64,000 nucleotides of DNA from Anticarsia gemmatalis. Taxonomy: Eukaryota; Arthropoda; Insecta; Lepidoptera; Erebidae. Location of the stretch: positions 4,278,001 through 4,342,000 of the forward strand of contig NC_134769.1 of the NCBI RefSeq assembly GCF_050436995.1, in the 5' to 3' direction. This document shows positions 1 through 11,997 of this stretch, piece by piece. Below the pieces are notes generated by a model. The model was not told the origin of the DNA. It saw only the letters and a list, made by a program, of their open reading frames with translations, and ran no database searches. The first letter of the stretch is position 1, and every line of letters starts with the position of its first letter. The position numbers were made by a program, and so were the translations under genes.

Positions 1-351
1 GATGTACTTCTTCTAAGAAAATTAAATGATTGCTCATATGGTTAGGAAAATCTAATTTGAAAGATAAACCACATGTTTTTGTGAACACTGATTCATAGTA
101 TTAAAGGTTTAATTAATGCAAAATTTTATTGCAATGTATAACCATATTGTACAAATATTGTTACTTATGACAGCCTTAACTTAGGCTCTGTCTACACCTA
201 AGAGACTTCAAATAAAAGTAGTTATTAAAATAACGCATTAGTTTGAAATTATAATTTTGCCTTAAGTTGTGAAAACTCCGTCCGTTAGTTTATAAGAGCT
301 TAATATTCTATATTATATGTTTCAATAGATATACTCCATATAATGTTACAG
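1..351 (+). other. CNOT4 intron, 3' part
   Basis: AT-rich intron sequence ending in the acceptor aatgttacag. No coding segment or recognisable repeat was seen. The upstream CNOT4 exon with the start codon is outside the window. Confidence 0.75.
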
Positions 352-3300
352 ATATGCCGGTTTTGCTGGAATCGAATCCGGGAAGGCGAGAACGGCCTAT
401 GTCCGGCGTGTCGGAAAGCCTACCCGGAGAACCCGGCAGACTTCACTCCGCTCAGTCAAGAGCAGGTAATTAAAACAACTATTAATTAATTTATAACCCG
501 TAGTTATCACACTGCTAGGGATTTCTTCCCGAACGTGACAGGGACTAGGACTTGAGACCGTCATGTTGGCCTGGTGCAGGTTGGGGACTATGCAGTATGC
601 ATGCACTCAAGAAATGCGCTAAACAGTTTTGCGACATTTGAGTATTCATCACGATGTTTTCCTTCACTGTTCACACAATTTATTATATTATAAAAATTAT
701 AGTAGGTATGGTATGATGTTTGTGTTCAGTTGAGTTGAAGGTATGTGACAATCAATGTCGTAATTACAAAGACATTGCGCTTTTGTCGTAAACGATTGTT
801 ATTTTCTTTTACAACTCACACTTGTTATAACTCAAAGTGTAGGCAAATCTATTGTCAAATAATGAGATTATAAGTAGGATCATTTACAGCAAACTTTTCT
901 AGACTCACTAAATGATTAAAGCGTTCTGGCATTATAATTCGTTTGTCTTTCCGATATACTTTACTATGTAATTTTTCAATCCAAATTAATATGCTGACTT
1001 TAAAATCGTGTGCATATTTCCTCCTGCAAAATCAATTGTGAGAAAATCACTGATTGACTGTTGATTGCATGACTCATTTGAAACAAAATTAGTTGCAAAT
1101 TACAATATTGATTCATCATTTTCCTCTTTGAACCGTCATGGATATTTACGCTTCATAATATGTACAATGCAATATAATGATATGTACATTCTATATAACT
1201 GCATGTAAATAAAGGTACTAGTATTTTTGTAAAAGGGTAAGGGTCAAACATTTTTGCGGCGCTCTCATAATTGAATTGCATTTAAAATTTATGCGGAAGT
1301 TAATTTAGGGAAGGTCACATTTTTTCTGGAAAATATGAAGTCTACTTTTTGCTTGAACAGTGCTAACTCGAAATGCTTTTTTATTAATTTAAAGTTGTAA
1401 AATAATAAGAAGACTACTTCAAAAACCAAAGGGCTAGAAACGTTCCATGTTTCATATCGTACTACAGACATCTTGCTTAGTAAATTCTTTATCTGTGCAG
1501 TATATTTTTGTCGATTAATATCTAAACCCGTCAAGTTTGTATAAACACAAACAAAGCTTAATCCAGAATACTATTCTATACGATTACCTCCAATAATTAT
1601 TTATTCAGTATTGTTATCTATCAACTAAAAGTAGTATTGTTTACAAACTAACAATACTGTGTCATATATATAGACAGACGACAGCAATAAGTAAGAGGAT
1701 AACTGAAACGTAACATTTACATTGTAATTATAACCACTTATACATTAGGTACGTGAGTTTAGTCACTCGTGACTTAGGGAATACCTAGGTCTTGGTCATG
1801 GATTTACTATGTGTTATTCGGAAACAGACTACTATTAACTTTACAAGTTATAATTTACAAATGTTGTAGAATAGATATCGATTGTTAGAATGTTCTTTAC
1901 AGATTTGGGGTCATTGCCCTGTAATTGACTTGTAAATAGGTTAATACATTTATAACTATGTGAGAGGTATACTTAAAATCACAGTTTTTGTAATTGAACT
2001 TATGTAGTATAGTTTTGATTTAAATATTTGCTCAATTGTCAACTGTTCGTGCAGGCTACTGACTGAAAGTTAGTTATAGTCTAGTATAGACGGTAAAAAA
2101 CATATGAAAATACATTTTTGGTGGTTGTTGTTGCAGGTGGCAGCAATAAAGACGGAGAAGAAGGCTCGCGAGCAGAAGCGGCGGAACAAGACGCTGGAGT
2201 CGCGGCGCGCGCTGGCCAACGTGCGCGTGGTGCAGAACAACCTCGTGTTCGTCGTGGGGCTGCCCGTGCGGCTCGCCGACCCGGAGGTACCTGCCTTACT
2301 GCGCCTTACCACGCCTTGCCACCTACCGACTATGTACTTCTACTGCTATGGGACAGTCTCTATAGCTAAGACGTGCTAACTACTATTACTGCTATTTTAA
2401 GTCCATAGATAGGGCTAGATGGGCTTTATGCCGTGAAAGTTTGATTCCAGGCGAAACCAAGTAATTTCTGCGATCCTAAATGTATAGAGTTCTGGGATTC
2501 ATTGGAGAAGCTTTTCTTTTTTAGAAATACTAAACAAATTATCATTTATGTTAAGAAAAAAAAGTTGTTGATAGCCATGATTCTCATTTTCTGCTATATA
2601 ATAGCAGAAAATTTGTCAGTCTAAACTCAACTTTCTAGTTTAGGACATTTGAAGAAGAAACACTACGTGAGCGGAGAGAAATTCGTTATTTTATTGGTCA
2701 CATAAATTAGCTTTTTTCATATTGGTACGCGCAAAAAGCACGCTCGCTGATGTAGGTATTATCCAGTTTGGCGAAAAGCATTCGTCATTTTACAGTTAAG
2801 AATGTATTCATTTTCAGATCCTCAAACGGCAAGAGTACTTTGGCAAATATGGCAAAATTCACAAAGTAGTTATAAACCAAAGTACCACGTATGCGGGGTC
2901 ACAGGTAAGAACAGGACTTTTTGTTATTGTTTTTAACCCTCAAAGCGACTATTACTAACATATCCGCGAAAAAGAAAGTTGATTTTTAAAATATTTTTAA
3001 ATTGACTAAAGTTATGCATGTTTCGCAATAATGGATATCGAGATACTTAATGAGGGTAATTATTTAATGTTATTTGTTGCCTGTGATGATGTGTTTATAG
3101 TGATCACTGAATGAAAAGTGAACAACAATTCACATTTGTCACTTTTTATTCTTCCAGGATGGGCATGGAAAGTGGCAATTGTAAATTAACCGAGTGGCGG
3201 GACATCTGTCACGACAGTTCAGTACATAGAGTTAAAACGTACGAGATAGCGATTACGAGACAAGAACGATACTACAAAATTTCAAAGTTCGTAATATGAA

Positions 3301-6300
3301 AAATGGATACGAAGGAAACGTGCTTTGTTTTTAATAAGGCTAGTTTTATAGTGACGCTTATGAGCGGTGCGGACGACGAGCGCAGCTCGAAAGTTGCAAA
3401 AGCGTGAGTCTAAGGAGGACCAATATTTGTCAGATACTAAGAGCTTTCCGTCCACTCCGTTCGGCGCTCGCGCGGCTACAAGCGTAACTATAAAATGCGC
3501 CCAGAAGTCCATTCATTTCTATCCTTTTTTCTCTTGCGCGACATGCGTACGATAGTTTTTCGCTCCCGCGTCTTATGAGTCCTTGGCATAGCGTAATTTT
3601 AGCTCTATGCTCTCTCGAACCTGGTCCACAGATTATGAGTATGTGTGTGACACTGTGTAACGCGTGGTGTCGCTATGCGCAGGGTCCGTCGGCGTCGGCG
3701 TACGTGACGTACGTGTCGGGCGCGGACGCGCTGCGCGCCATCCAGGGCGTCAACAACGTGACGCTGGACGGCCGCGTGCTCAAGGGCTCGCTCGGCACCA
3801 CCAAGTACTGCGCCAACTTCATGAAGAACCAGCCCTGCCCCAAGCCCGACTGCATGTATCTGCACGAGCTAGGTACCGTACATACCTTACGTACTTGTAC
3901 GCTCCGCTAATTATTATGTAGCAAAATAAAGCTGCTTACATGCTTCATGTTCCATTACAGACCGCAGGGATGGTAAGTAAAGAGAACTTGTACAAAAGTC
4001 TGGATAACAGAAATATTACAAGCCATGCTTAGCATTCCGCGCCCTGCGTATCTTGCGATTACATGAACAGAATCTAGGGTCTGATAGTACTGCTACTTCA
4101 TAATCAAATTGAGACTCCTCTGCGTCGAATAATACTTGACTCTGTTCTATAAATAAATTCTGTATTTATCACTAGTACAGATGAATAATATCATTGTTGT
4201 ATGTGCCAGGTGATCCTAAAGCGTCATTTACGAAGGAGGAGATGCACGCGGGCCTGCACCAGGTGTACGAGCGAAAGCTTCACAACCAGCTGTTGCAGGC
4301 GCAGCGGGATAAACCGGAAGACAAACACAACAATAGTTCAGGTACATACAAACATACATACCACATAAATGTCTCACTTATCACTATAAAATATTCAAGC
4401 ATGATTGCAATTATGAACAGTAGAAAAATACAAACAAGATGAACACTCCATTCTATCTTTGTATCACACCATCAGATAAAATTAGGTAATATAGAAAACA
4501 CCTACTGAATTCATTTTGTTCATTGCTTAGTATACTTTTAGTACACATTAGTATGAGCTTCACAGATAAGTATCTTATTAGAATTAAATCAAATACCTGA
4601 TTGAAAATAAGACAGAGGTCAACCGCCTTTTGTACTAAACAATCTTTTGGTTAAATTTCATTTTTCATCTTAAAAACAAAACGAATATTTAATTTTTTTG
4701 TCCAAATATTCATAAACAAATGAGTAAGAAGAGGTTTGGCATTTTTAATATAAATGTTAGTTCTAAGATCATTATCCGTATTTCTTAGCAATATTATTTG
4801 CAAAATAACATTTAACAGTGCAGGTAAACCTGAATAAACTATTTCAAGTAGTTTTATTCATAGTCAAGGTCGAACAACAAAAGGTTAACGACACGAAATT
4901 AAGAAGCGTAAAAATCGCTTTTTGTGATTGCTATTCATCAACACCTTTATATCAAAGAGAATTGAATAAGATTTTTTATGCTGCGCGAACTATTTCACAT
5001 TAGGAATATACTAAACGTTCTTGTTGTACTGGGACCAAGCAGAGACTTTGCTGTCACGTACAATTTTAATTTTATAATGAAAATCATACATTTTATAGTA
5101 ATTTGTTAATATGTATAGTTTAGTTTAGTTTTTAAGGTGGAACTTTATAGATTTTTTTTTCATAGATTTTGCTGTCACAAATTCTTTCGTTTAGGTTATC
5201 TGACACTTAACAAGCCGTGAAACTGGCCCTCAGTTTTGTAATTTATGAAACTCGACTTTGGTTTTGTAATTCTAGATATTTTAATTTTGTATTAGTTTTT
5301 CGGCGATAGGTATCCTATTTCTACACAGGTATAAAATAGTTCCACTTCATAGAATATTTTCGTTAAAAACTCGCAGATGTATAATTTATTCTGGCTACTC
5401 GCCAATGTCCGGTGGATGCCTAATTAGTAATAGTTTTGCTTCATAAATTACGTTACGTAAAGCGTATGTGGGTTAATTCGTCTCGTTTATGGGTAGGTAG
5501 ATGTGACGTAACCATGTAATTAATTGTTCAAAAATAACATTTTGCCAACGCTATTTTATTAAGCTTTAGGTGGAAGATATTAATTATGTCGGTTTTGCAG
5601 TTTCGCTAGGTTATTTATCTGAATAAAACGTGCTTTTATGATTGTTTAGTTAATTATAGGTATTGTATAGAGATAAAATACACATTTGACACGTATTTGC
5701 AATGTCTAATTACTTCCTATACATGCTCAAAGTCGAAAGTATCTTTGCAAAGATCTTAACTTTGGCACGCGCGTGGATAATTGCTACTAACCATGCATTT
5801 TTTCTATTTATATTCGTATACGGTGAATCATCATCTATAAATAGACTTCATATTTTTATTATCAATGTATAATAATCTTGAAGATTCATTATTATTACAA
5901 AGTAGTTACTTTTTTACCAGTATTTCTATAGTCATATAAAATATCAAAATTACATAGTACGGCGCCATGGATATAAGTAATGATAATATTATCCTGAACA
6001 AACCAATAATACGATAAAATAAATAAGGTCATGTTGAAAAATGAGGTCACAGTTGTTTACAATCTCGACCATACATTTCCACCGTTACCATAGTTTTACC
6101 GTTCCGTACCGTTATTATAATACCGTTTTATGGAGATTTTAACTTATTTACTATGTATTTTTGTAAAACTAGAATGCTAGCTTTCCTTGCCTATTAACGA
6201 TTTTAAACTCTCGCGACTTGTACACATGATATTATATTGCAACCAATTTTTTTTTACCCATTACTGACCCAATACTGGGTAAGGATTTCCTAACGAACGA

Positions 6301-9300
6301 GGAAGAGGTTAGGCCTTGAGTCCACTTTGCTGGGCCAGTGCGGGGAACTGACATTAAAACCCTACTTAATTTCTTAGGAAATAATGGGAAACTAGGTTTG
6401 GCGTTTATAATGGTTGTTACCATTACAGATTTTTTTATTGAGATCAATGGATAGCTGTAGGTAGTTGTAGGTGGACTATAAATCACTTCTACGTTATTAC
6501 GAAATATAAATACCATATTCGGCTTTGTATGTTGAATGAAAGGTATTATGTTTGTTGCAAATGTATGTCAGACTATTTTTGATTGGTAGACTGCAATTTT
6601 GAAATATTTTGGTTTTCTTATTTTCTGGGAGGTTAAGTCCAATTGGAATGGACTGAATATAAACTGACATTTACAACTTTATTTTATTGTAAACTGCGCA
6701 ATCTTACGAATTAGTTTATTAATAGAAATCGTCGAATGTTACAGGTAATTCTAGTACGAATGCAGAAAAAAGCAGTTCAAAAGATGGTAAGAAACTATCA
6801 TTATTCCTCTACTTTGAATTATTAATCAATATAGTAATAAATAAGATATTGACATGTTTTGTGTTATTTCAGGTAATCAATCGAACTTTATACCGACAAC
6901 AGTGGTCACATCGTCACATATAAATGTAGTCAATTCTTCTAAGTGAGTACCTACAACAATATACACCATAACTTTTGGTTTATGTCGACATTTACTTGCT
7001 ATTTTATGAGGCATTTGTTAAACTAGAAAGTTTTTAAGAAAACTATTACCGTTTTGAATTGCTTTTTATATAAATATGACAAGTATCTTTGCGTTAAAAT
7101 GAAACTAAGATAATTAATTTGGTACTTGTATCGAAAAATATGTTGGATTTTCTAATTAGTATCGTTGTGATTGCAGATCTAATAAAAAAGAGTCGGTTAA
7201 TGGGACGAGTGGTTCAAGTGGGTCTAGTGGGTCGAGCGGGTCCAGTAGCAGCAGCAATGGCGTCGGGAACGGCAAGGAAGCGTGGCCTAGCCTCGGCTCC
7301 TCGCCCCCCTCCGACAGCCCCGCCAGAAAACAACCCAGTCCCAAACCACAACAGTCTACGGGTATGTACCCCTTTTTAATAAAATATCTATGTTGCTTGG
7401 ACATCAAATCTGTTATTTGTGTAGCCATCGTCAAAACAAGGATTTGGGAAAAGCTTGATGTACCACTCCATTGTCTGTCTTTGACAATGTTACATTAATA
7501 TGGAGACAAATAATAAGCAGTAAGCACGTTACTCATTCATGTCTTTATTTGTTTACAGTTAAGTCACAAGAAAACGGCACATCAGAATCTTCCAGTCCCA
7601 CACAACAGTTACAACAACAGGCTCAAACGAAACAGAGTAAAGACACACACACAGAAAGCAAAACAAACAGAAGCAAGGAACCTAGCACAAACGGCCAAAG
7701 CACCAAGAAAAGTAAAACCGACAAATCCAAACAAAAGTCTAGCAATAGTATTAATAATGATAATGATACCGAAATATTAGATACCAAACAATACAATAGT
7801 ACGCAGACCAATCACACGTCCGTCTTCGAGAACGAAAACCCTAGCTTCCTGTCCAACGAAATAGATGAGCTCGAATCAGATAGACACAGTTTATTAGAAA
7901 ACCACGACTTGCTAGACAACAGTGATCACAGCCTCCTCGACGACGACAACACACACAACCTCCTGAGCGACGCCAGCAGCGAAGTGATCATGATGCAGAG
8001 GCACAGCGAGATGCTGGCCGGCCTCGTCGACAACAACCATCTACTGCCACACATCAAGTCCCCCTCCATACTCAACGGCTATGGCCTCCTAGACAGAGAT
8101 ATGCCCTATCTAGCTAACGACAGACATAGCCAAATTAGCCAAGGTCTCATGGACCAGAAGGAATTGTTGCTGAGGGAACGCAGCCAAAGCGAAATGCTTA
8201 TGAGACAAAACGAGCTGATGGCGAGACAACACAACCCAATGGTCGAGCCCAAACACTATATGCCCTCTTCTAGTATAGGTCTCGAGTCTACTAGTGAATT
8301 ATTAGGTAAGATAGTGTCTGTCATTCTGTTCCTCGCGCCCCGTGCCGCCGGCGGGGGGGCGGGGCTCGTCGCGTTACTTGCTGGTGCTCCGAGACGGGTA
8401 TAACATGTCAAATGTTTGTGCAGGTGCTAATTTTCATCCAAATCCCAATATGCTTCCACCGTTCGGTATGCGCGTAGACAATGGTCTGGGGTCGAGCGTG
8501 GGCGGCGTGGGCGGCGTGGGAGGAGTGGGCGGCGGGTTCCTGATGCACAACTCGGCGCTGTTGCCTCCCAGTCAGCCACAGATGTCACAGCCTGGTCTCG
8601 TCAATGGCTACGACGCGCCACAGTCTGCGGTAAGTACCTCACACACAACTACATGCTTTACTTCTAATTGATAAGACTACCAAATATGACATTGGTCTAT
8701 GTTAAGTTGATTGCTTTTGATAAAATTACTTATTGGTGTACCTCTGACCCAATTACAGTAACATTAAGCTTGTCGTATAATTTGAGTCCCTGTGGACTAA
8801 ATTTATAATATAAACTAGAAACAAACGCCTAAAAGAAAACCCTCTTACAAAAATATCTTGTGTGAGGATCATCTCACATGGCAACAGCTCTAATATGAAC
8901 TTATTTTCTAGATACTTAAAAGGGTAAAATCTATCTCGACTAGTTTAATTTGTGGGTGTGGCTATGATGATAGTGTTAACGTTGTTTTTGTCAGTAGGAG
9001 GATAAGGGATGACAAAAGACCGGTTTTCCATCGTCACATAATTTTCCAGGAATAATTCGGAAGTTAATTACAAATATTGTATGGAGGGACTGGTGGTTAA
9101 ACAACTTAGTTTCTTAGGCTTTTGTAGTGACATTGTGTTGTGCGTGTTGCAGAACGAAGGTCGGTACCTGGCGGAGAACATGGACAAGTTCTTCACGGAC
9201 TTCCGGCAGGCGCAGCAACTGCGCCAGCTGCGCCACAACCCCGAGGAGCGCCGCTACCACGAGCCGCACCACCACTACCCGCAGAACATGCTCAGCGCCG

Positions 9301-10952
9301 AGAGACTCGAAATGGAACACAAACAGAGGTACTAATCAACTTTTGTTAGTATAATCTTGAATTAGGATTGCTGTATACTCCAATAAGATTTTTATATTTT
9401 TAAAAAAAGCAACGTCGATTAGTTTTATTGCACTGTGTATCGGTAGCCTTATGCTTACTATTTCAAATTTTTTTTTGTTTATTTTAATGCGTTGTATTCG
9501 AATATACGTTATAGCAAAAGATCTGTAACAATATACTATGCATTTATACTATAGAAATTCAACACCCATAAATCGGTACTTATGTTCAATTTGATGTAAA
9601 TCGTTTGATTCCACAAGGCCATATCATATTCATACTAACGTTACTAACTAACTAACGCCATAACACTCAAACATCACATAAATCCACGGTTCAAGGCAAA
9701 ACCTGTTGATATTCTCCAAAACAAATTGCGTCTAACTATAAAACGTAAATAGACGTTGCACAAACATCGTCTGCCGTAGTATTTTAGGTTAACTATTAAA
9801 TCTAGTCGTTAAAATCTTGTACTCTTTGGTAAATACGTAGTACTCTATAGTAAATAAGCAATGTGATAATGTATGAACAAATAAATAGTAATATGACTGT
9901 TAACTCTTTAAAAATGAGTCCGAGTGAAGTTCTGCAGCAAACATTATAATAAAGACACTAATTCAATAATGAAATATTACACCTCGTAATCGTTACACTG
10001 AAATCATTCTTATAGCTTTCAATTCAATCACCTATTTCAGTTTTAAATTGTGAAAGAGTTTATAACATATTACAAAAATAAATAAGGGCCTTCTTAAAAT
10101 GTGAAGAATATTGCCCCCTTGTGGAGGTTTAATATTTGAAGTTGTGTGTTTGAATGTTTCAGAATGAACAATTTACGCGGCAACGAAGGCAATGGAGGAC
10201 GTGCGGCAGGTGATGGCGACGACGATTTAGATTTCGATCCCTTCAAGGAAACACAGAAGGCCTTCGCAGAACTTATGGAAACGGAAATGAAACAAAATAC
10301 AGTTCCTAGCGGGTAAATACTCAATCTCATAATTTTCGTAAAGAATGATGTAATTTCAAAAACAATTTTGATATTCGCTACCTCCCTTTGACAAGAATCT
10401 CTTACAATATCAGATAGTATACTTGTGCTATAGTCGTATTTTATTTTTATTTATTTTAGTGACAATATGGACCGTGTACGCAGATCCCGCCTAGCGCCAC
10501 CCGGTTTCAGCCATATGAACACATTCGGATTAGGAGTGCCACGCCCACAACAACAAACACATCATCAAGGTACATTATTACTCATTAAAGTAAAAAAAAT
10601 AAATAAAAGTTACGGTTGCCTCTTGTTACACTTAAAATCGTTACGTTTCGTTAGTACGATAGTGACGGGCGACGTTTCTTTTTTAGGTTACAATTCAAAT
10701 AGCGCCATGTTCTCAGACTGGACGCAGATGGACCCGGCCATCATGTCGACGTCGGTGCCGTTCGGCAAGGCCAGCCAGCAGCAGCAGGAGCTGTTCGCGC
10801 GCTTCAACTCGCTGGGCGCGCGCGGCCACGCGGCGCCGTGGGGGCAGAAGCTGGGCTGGGGCGGCGTGGCCTACGCCGGCATCCCGCTGCCGCCCGGCTT
10901 CGCGCCCGCCAAGCCGGCGCAGCACCCCGCCGAGTGCATCGACGCCAAGTAG
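352..10952 (+). CDS. Cnot4: CCR4-NOT subunit 4 (CNOT4/NOT4) E3 ubiquitin ligase, 5' partial
   Basis: Exons: 352-465, 2137-2286, 2818-2904, 3683-3872, (3961-3972, possible microexon), 4210-4341, 6745-6786, 6873-6942, 7177-7361, 7559-8305, 8424-8629, 9153-9328, 10163-10312, 10460-10569, 10687-10952 (TAG). All junctions are GT-AG and the frame is open for 878 codons. Residues 1-24 are the second half of the C4C4 RING (ICRFCW, CPACRKPYP). A charged linker follows, then an RRM (NLVFVVGL to about residue 157) and a CCCH finger at C160, C169, C174, H178 (C-x8-C-x4-C-x3-H). The remaining C-terminal part is low complexity, rich in Ser, Asn and Gly. RING, RRM and CCCH in this order define NOT4, which ubiquitinates partners and couples translation quality control to mRNA decay. 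The start codon and first RING cysteines lie left of the window. Several exons (9153-9328, 10687-10952) are much more GC-rich than their introns. Confidence 0.96.
490..660 (-). repeat. Degraded tRNA-headed SINE (TTGCCCAGCAGTGGGACA-tail family)
   Basis: Lies in the CNOT4 intron 466-2136. The plus strand shows a decayed version of the family tail (cactgctaggg, then cttgagaccg and gttggcctggtgcaggttgggg), followed by the body motif cacgatgttttccttcac. This matches the fuller copy at 29843-30145. The rest of the intron is AT-rich with nothing recognised. Confidence 0.7.
2586..2612. repeat. Short perfect hairpin in CNOT4 intron
   Basis: A 12-bp perfect inverted repeat (attttctgctat / atagcagaaaat) with a 3-nt loop, in intron 2287-2817. 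It is short and AT-rich, so it may be chance. Confidence 0.5.
3344..3494. repeat. GC-rich segment bounded by 16-bp inverted repeats
   Basis: Left arm 3344-3359 (ttttatagtgacgctt) and right arm 3479-3494 are inverted copies with one mismatch. They enclose a segment clearly more GC-rich than the surrounding intron 2905-3682. It has the shape of a MITE. ORFs inside show no recognisable protein. Confidence 0.5.
3961..3972 (+). other. Cnot4: candidate 12-nt in-frame microexon of CNOT4
   Basis: Twelve bases sit between a good acceptor (ttccattacag) and a consensus donor (gtaagt). The flanking exons 3683-3872 and 4210-4341 join in phase 1 with or without them. Inclusion adds four residues (DRRD) just after the CCCH finger. 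Skipping gives the HELGD junction, which resembles vertebrate CNOT4 as I recall it. Whether it is used cannot be told from DNA alone. Confidence 0.5.
6196..6243 (+). repeat. Fragment of a TIR repeat family (attttaaactctcgcgacttgt)
   Basis: The motif ttttaaactctcgcgacttg followed by tacacatgatattatattgcaa is shared with 34118-34206, and in inverted form with 44480-44520. The SINE fragment at 6253 begins a few bases after it. Confidence 0.6.
6253..6355 (-). repeat. SINE 3'-tail fragment
   Basis: Diverged copy of the tail (acccattactgacccaatac, then ggttaggccttgagtccac and gctgggccagtgcgggg), inverted relative to its tRNA head. Only the tail half is recognised, as expected for a 5'-truncated insertion. 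Confidence 0.7.
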
Positions 10953-11096
10953 ACTGCGACCGCTCCCCGGACGGATGTTATATTTTCTATTCAGTAATAT
11001 TATTGTTTCTTTCCGTTGGTGATGTGATCGATAAATCTTTGTATTAAGAAAGAGCATATTTTAACGAGAGAAATATGATAACAAAGGAATTTGTAA

Positions 11097-11102
11097 AATA
11101 AA
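11097..11102 (+). promoter_or_regulatory. CNOT4 polyadenylation signal AATAAA
   Basis: The first clear AATAAA, 145 bases after the CNOT4 stop codon. It implies a short 3' UTR. Confidence 0.6.
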
Positions 11103-11997
11103 TTAACCTATTTGTTTTATTTAAAGTTTGATTTATTTATTTTTCGTTCGGTCGGCGGTCCCCGTGATTATTGATATTATCATATTTCTTAGTGAATTAT
11201 TTTTCGTTCTTTACTTCGTTTCGCTGCGCGTAATATATGTATATTCGTTATATATTATATATTTACTAGAATCATATCCCTGTTATGACAGATTATATTT
11301 TCTATATTAAAATGAGATGCCAATAACTCGCTGTTCCATTTGTACCTTATTGAGCCATTAACCATGAGAAAGATCATTAAAATTAAATCAAGATTAAACA
11401 TTCACTCTTTTAATGACATACCTTCTCATTCATCATACAACACGCTACAACGGATCACCAGCATGGATAGTGTTATACAGTAAGGTCAAGAAAATGTGAA
11501 ACAAAACAGTACAGATAACAGATTGTTGGAGGTCTACTAAACAAGTGAAAACAAGCTCCTGCTTACTAATTCTCAAGACCCGCCGCCTTCTAGCTTACTT
11601 CACTCATTAATCCATTAATAGTTCTCTTGCTTATTTACCTATTTAGCTTGTATAGATTCTTATAATTGATCCTGAAATCTTTACAATACGATACTACCTG
11701 AGGGGGAGAAAATCTTTAAGAATGAAAAAAGGAAGAGTTGCCTAAATTAACTACTTGTAATTAAACTTTAAATGCCTTGAGTTAAATGTAGGTATACGAG
11801 AAACTTCATGTTTACACTGCACCTGTATAAGTAATATTTGGGATTTAGACGTTCCTTCTATTGTATAGTGTATTAAGATAGAAAAATATAATAAAAAGAA
11901 CACAGCTATTCTTGAGAGTTAAAATCAGGCACTAGAAATCTACATCAACTCGTATCTAACAAAGAAAAAGGAACTATACTTTACACAACTTTATTAT
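11103..11997. other. Convergent intergenic region between CNOT4 and the SDR gene
   Basis: AT-rich sequence between two genes that end towards each other. No ORF with recognisable similarity and no structured repeat was seen. It probably carries the 3' UTR of the minus-strand reductase. Confidence 0.6.

Larger units (their letters stand above)
4342..6744 (+). other. 2.4-kb CNOT4 intron with repeat fragments
   Basis: AT-rich intron between the CCCH-proximal exon and the first low-complexity exon. It holds a fragment of the repeat shared with 34118 and 44407 (at 6196-6243) and a SINE tail fragment at 6253-6355. No exon was found in the remainder. Confidence 0.7.

Noticed and set aside
8342..8423. 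Read-through of the 747-nt CNOT4 exon or an ORF starting at 8342
   Set aside because: Donor gtaag at 8306 and acceptor at 8423 join in phase and give a continuous protein. The ORF start is in the intron.
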